A stretch of DNA of 64,000 nucleotides from Candidatus Saccharimonadota bacterium (GTDB taxonomy: Bacteria; Patescibacteriota; Saccharimonadia; Saccharimonadales; Saccharimonadaceae), in contig JAFUEB010000002.1 of NCBI GenBank assembly GCA_017464135.1, positions 62,001-126,000 of the forward strand, in the 5' to 3' direction. A program made the translations under genes and the position numbers. Position 1 is the stretch's first letter; every line of letters begins with the position of its first letter. This document shows positions 61,966 through 64,000 of the stretch, one piece after another. The notes under the pieces are model-generated. The model saw only the letters and a list, made by a program, of their open reading frames with translations. It was not told the DNA's origin and made no database searches.

Positions 61966-62949
61966 CTACTTTTCCTTATCGACAAATTTAATAATTGGTT
62001 TCTTTACCGTTGCTAGTTCACCAGCCTTTTCAATTAAAGCAGCAACCTTCGCATGATCTTTCTCACGCATCTCGTCCGTAAATCCTTGGCGCGTACGCTG
62101 TAAATCACCATAAAAGCCCGTGCCCTTTGCCGCATTCCAGAAATATCTTTCACAAGCAACGTCCTTATAATGCCATGGCTTATTGAACAAATTAAAATGT
62201 AATAATTTCGCATCTTTTGGCAGTTCCTTAGACGGCTCCAAATTCCAGCTGTCATCCAGTGGCATAATCTTACCACGAAGAATCAAATTCAGATAATCCT
62301 GATCTGGTGCCACTAGGCTCACGTCAAAATCTTTCATCAAATCCGTCATCCGCGTAATATAGTGCAACTTGCGTAGTTTCTTTAAGTTCATCACTAGTAC
62401 ACCGGAGTTTACATATTCACTGGCTGGAATTCCTAATGCATTCTCCACATAGCCCTTAAATTCTGGCACATAAGTCACCTTCGGGTCAATTCTCGCTGCA
62501 ATGACTTTATCACCGAGGTCAATGTCATATAATTTACCAATGTCATCGAGCAAAATCGTATCACTATCAATGTATACAGCTTTGTCATATTGCGGGAAAA
62601 GTCTCGCGATAAAGGCGCGGTAATAATACACTGTCTTCGAAAAGAAATCGCCCGTACCAGTCTTAGTTGCGCAATAAGTGCGGATAATCTGTAGATGAAT
62701 ATTAAACTTCATCTTGCGAAACTCGATTGCCACATTCTTCGTCACCATATTGCGAAGACGCCAACGGTTCGGCAAACTGAGTCGGTCATACATAATAATC
62801 ACACGATAGTTGCGATTCGGATTGGTATGGCGCATAAGCGAACTAATCGCTACTGCCGCGTATTGCGCATAGTCATTCGAAATTGTCAAAAATACCGGGA
62901 CAACCTTATTTCCGTTTAGTAGATTTATGCCTGTATTGAAAATACTCAT
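61966..62949 (-). CDS. GT8 family glycosyltransferase
   Basis: 327 residues, GT-A fold: nucleotide-sugar-binding N terminus (VPVFLTISNDYAQYAAVAIS), the metal-binding DXD in KAVYIDSDTILLDDIGKLYD, NSGVLVMNLKKLRKL and the C-terminal PDQDYLNLILRGKIMPLDDS and HFNLFNKPWHY segments. GT8 enzymes transfer a hexose or a galacturonate residue from UDP-sugar, usually to lipopolysaccharide, glycolipid or teichoic polymers. Overlaps the acyltransferase gene by 44 bases and is part of a group of three with a second GT8 upstream. Confidence 0.93.
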   Translation of the reverse strand: MSIFNTGINLLNGNKVVPVFLTISNDYAQYAAVAISSLMRHTNPNRNYRVIIMYDRLSLPNRWRLRNMVTKNVAIEFRKMKFNIHLQIIRTYCATKTGTGDFFSKTVYYYRAFIARLFPQYDKAVYIDSDTILLDDIGKLYDIDLGDKVIAARIDPKVTYVPEFKGYVENALGIPASEYVNSGVLVMNLKKLRKLHYITRMTDLMKDFDVSLVAPDQDYLNLILRGKIMPLDDSWNLEPSKELPKDAKLLHFNLFNKPWHYKDVACERYFWNAAKGTGFYGDLQRTRQGFTDEMREKDHAKVAALIEKAGELATVKKPIIKFVDKEK

Positions 62950-63739
62950 ATGTACTCTTCTTACTCCATTTTACCATACTTTCATAAGCTTCTTTGGCGA
63001 GTTTTGCGCGGTTTTCGTCCTCAGTATTTTCTGGATCCGGATAGAATGGACCATCTACATACACCGTCATGTCTGGCCTTGCCTGCCCCTTCACCTTTGA
63101 TTTATGGTAAGTTGTAGTCATCGTGAAAATCGGTACATTATTCCTGACCGGATATTTAAAAGACTTGTCGCCGGCTGGGAATTTACGAATTTTTGTATAG
63201 TATGGCCATACATGTGCCTCTGGATAAATTACTAAGCACTTTTTTTGTTTAATTCTTTTATCTACTGCCTCATTCATGGCCTTCTTTTCAGCGTCATTGG
63301 TGCCAAGTGGAATTCCGCCAATCATCGGTAAGAATTTGCCAATGCCTGGCAATTTCAAATTCACTGGCGAAATAATTGTAAAGATTCTTTTATTGGCTAC
63401 CAACGCTGGCGAAAATGCATCGTGAAACGGATTCGTGTGATTAGCATACATCACATAGCCGGTGCCTTTGATTTTCTTGAATTTCTCGCGCCCCACAATG
63501 TCCATGTGGAGATAAAATCTCGCGTAAAATCTCGCGAAAACCTTAAAACACCTGAATAGTATCGCTGAATACATCCGGACAAACGGATTTTTCGGGATAA
63601 ATTCGTACCCTTCAGGCAAAAGAACTTTTTCTTTTTTCTCTTGTTCTTTAGTTTTAATCGGATCATCTTCTTCCGAATCGTAATAAAAAACGCGCTCTTC
63701 TTCCGGTAAATCTTTTTGGAACAGTTCCGCTTTTGCCAT
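62906..63739 (-). CDS. PlsC-like acyltransferase
   Basis: 277 residues: PlsC-type core (about 90-230). The catalytic block reads YANHTNPFHDAF, in which His and Asp are six positions apart (HX5D), one residue wider than the classical HX4D, so assignment as acyltransferase is moderate. The glycerol-phosphate-binding segment is GGIPLGTN and the substrate motif YPEAHVWPY takes the place of FPEG. Two hydrophobic stretches precede the core. It likely acylates a lysophospholipid or glycolipid at the inner face of the membrane. Stop and start codons of the partial GT8 upstream overlap by one base. Confidence 0.8.
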   Translation of the reverse strand: MAKAELFQKDLPEEERVFYYDSEEDDPIKTKEQEKKEKVLLPEGYEFIPKNPFVRMYSAILFRCFKVFARFYARFYLHMDIVGREKFKKIKGTGYVMYANHTNPFHDAFSPALVANKRIFTIISPVNLKLPGIGKFLPMIGGIPLGTNDAEKKAMNEAVDKRIKQKKCLVIYPEAHVWPYYTKIRKFPAGDKSFKYPVRNNVPIFTMTTTYHKSKVKGQARPDMTVYVDGPFYPDPENTEDENRAKLAKEAYESMVKWSKKSTYEYFQYRHKSTKRK

Positions 63740-64000
63740 TACAAATTCCCTTTCAGTTCTTCGTACTTCATTAATATATCATCATACTCGGTGATTTTCA
63801 AAACCTTGTGAATCTTTTCGATTTCAAACGGTTTTACTTTTTGCACTCTAAAATACGGCCAGAATTTAAAATTATTGGAAAAATGGTGAAGCACCGTATC
63901 CTCACGCGGTCTTTCACCTTGTTCATTATATTTTCGTGGCATGAGTTTTCGCTTTTTAATCGATTTATTTAAGGCTGCCTGGTCTGCCAGCATCATCCAT
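63739..64000 (-). CDS. GT8 family glycosyltransferase, C-terminal part (truncated by window edge)
   Basis: The last 86 or so codons of a gene continuing beyond the window: DQAALNKSIKKRKLMPRKYN then a C-terminal tail with VLHHFSNNFKFWPY. It resembles the C-terminal region of GT8 enzymes (DQD...LN, PLxxxWN or KYN, HHF..KPW), so this is probably a second glycosyltransferase next to the first. No start can be placed; an apparent ATG at 63996 is likely internal. Confidence 0.75.
   Translation of the reverse strand, partial: WMMLADQAALNKSIKKRKLMPRKYNEQGERPREDTVLHHFSNNFKFWPYFRVQKVKPFEIEKIHKVLKITEYDDILMKYEELKGNL

Overview
The window reads as chromosomal DNA of a small-genome member of Candidatus Saccharibacteria (TM7, Patescibacteria/CPR). 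This is inference: genes are densely packed and often overlap, many encoded proteins are shortened or lack zinc-binding cysteines (LigA, SecA, RecO, a short PGK), MurA carries an N-terminal helix-turn-helix, glycyl-tRNA synthetase is the homodimeric type, and no amino-acid or nucleotide biosynthesis genes occur in 64 kb. UGA acts as a normal stop, which argues against the UGA-recoding CPR lineages. No rRNA, CRISPR array, integrase or transposase was seen.

Layout. 1-3285: an orphan gene, then dus and murD. 3265-8584: a minus-strand operon of three exported proteins, a papain-type protease with dockerin, a Big2 protein with dockerin, and a membrane-anchored Big2 protein. 8638-16199: M16 peptidase, secA, hpf, serS, rsmA and a G5/3D cell-wall protein. 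16200-18366: a candidate small RNA, an Erm-like methyltransferase and a putative thiol-redox pair. 18395-22798: hisS, a Phe-Lys-Val tRNA operon, a formate channel, yggU and murI. 22885-34278: rarA, ABC exporter, glyS, ppa between two paralogous membrane proteins, recO, a minimal two-component pair, xseAB, a flippase-like protein and rpmA. 34279-43883: a tRNA methyltransferase, tyrS, rnhA, pcrA, murA, pyk-pgk. 43930-53021: tRNA-Glu, a second candidate RNA, an HD hydrolase, a PLD-helicase, Nudix, ligA, htpX and lemA. 53069-59369: a cluster of cysteine-containing exported proteins. 59564-61958: tRNA-Gly and tRNA-Cys, both with duplicated 3' ends, around a cation exchanger and an EamA transporter. 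61966-64000: two GT8 glycosyltransferases around a PlsC-like acyltransferase.

How the genes fit together. Information processing dominates (four aminoacyl-tRNA synthetases, tRNA and rRNA modification, repair). Metabolism here is limited to the end of glycolysis, pyrophosphatase and a formate-type channel. The remainder is cell envelope: peptidoglycan precursors (MurA, MurD, MurI), export (SecA, ABC), redox folding, and many secreted or anchored proteins, as expected of a host-associated epibiont.

Most striking signals: (1) about 25 genes have a -10 box whose last base lies only 6-9 nt before the ATG, implying pervasive leaderless transcription; (2) a roughly 80-bp GC-rich element framed by inverted repeats lies in frame inside two unrelated genes and is read in different frames; (3) tRNA-Gly(GCC) has lost G19 and C56 together, apparently replaced by a U19-A56 pair, and its 3' end is repeated twice downstream; (4) two candidate structured RNAs with promoters and terminators; (5) the dockerin protease operon. 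All calls come from reading the sequence; no database search was possible.
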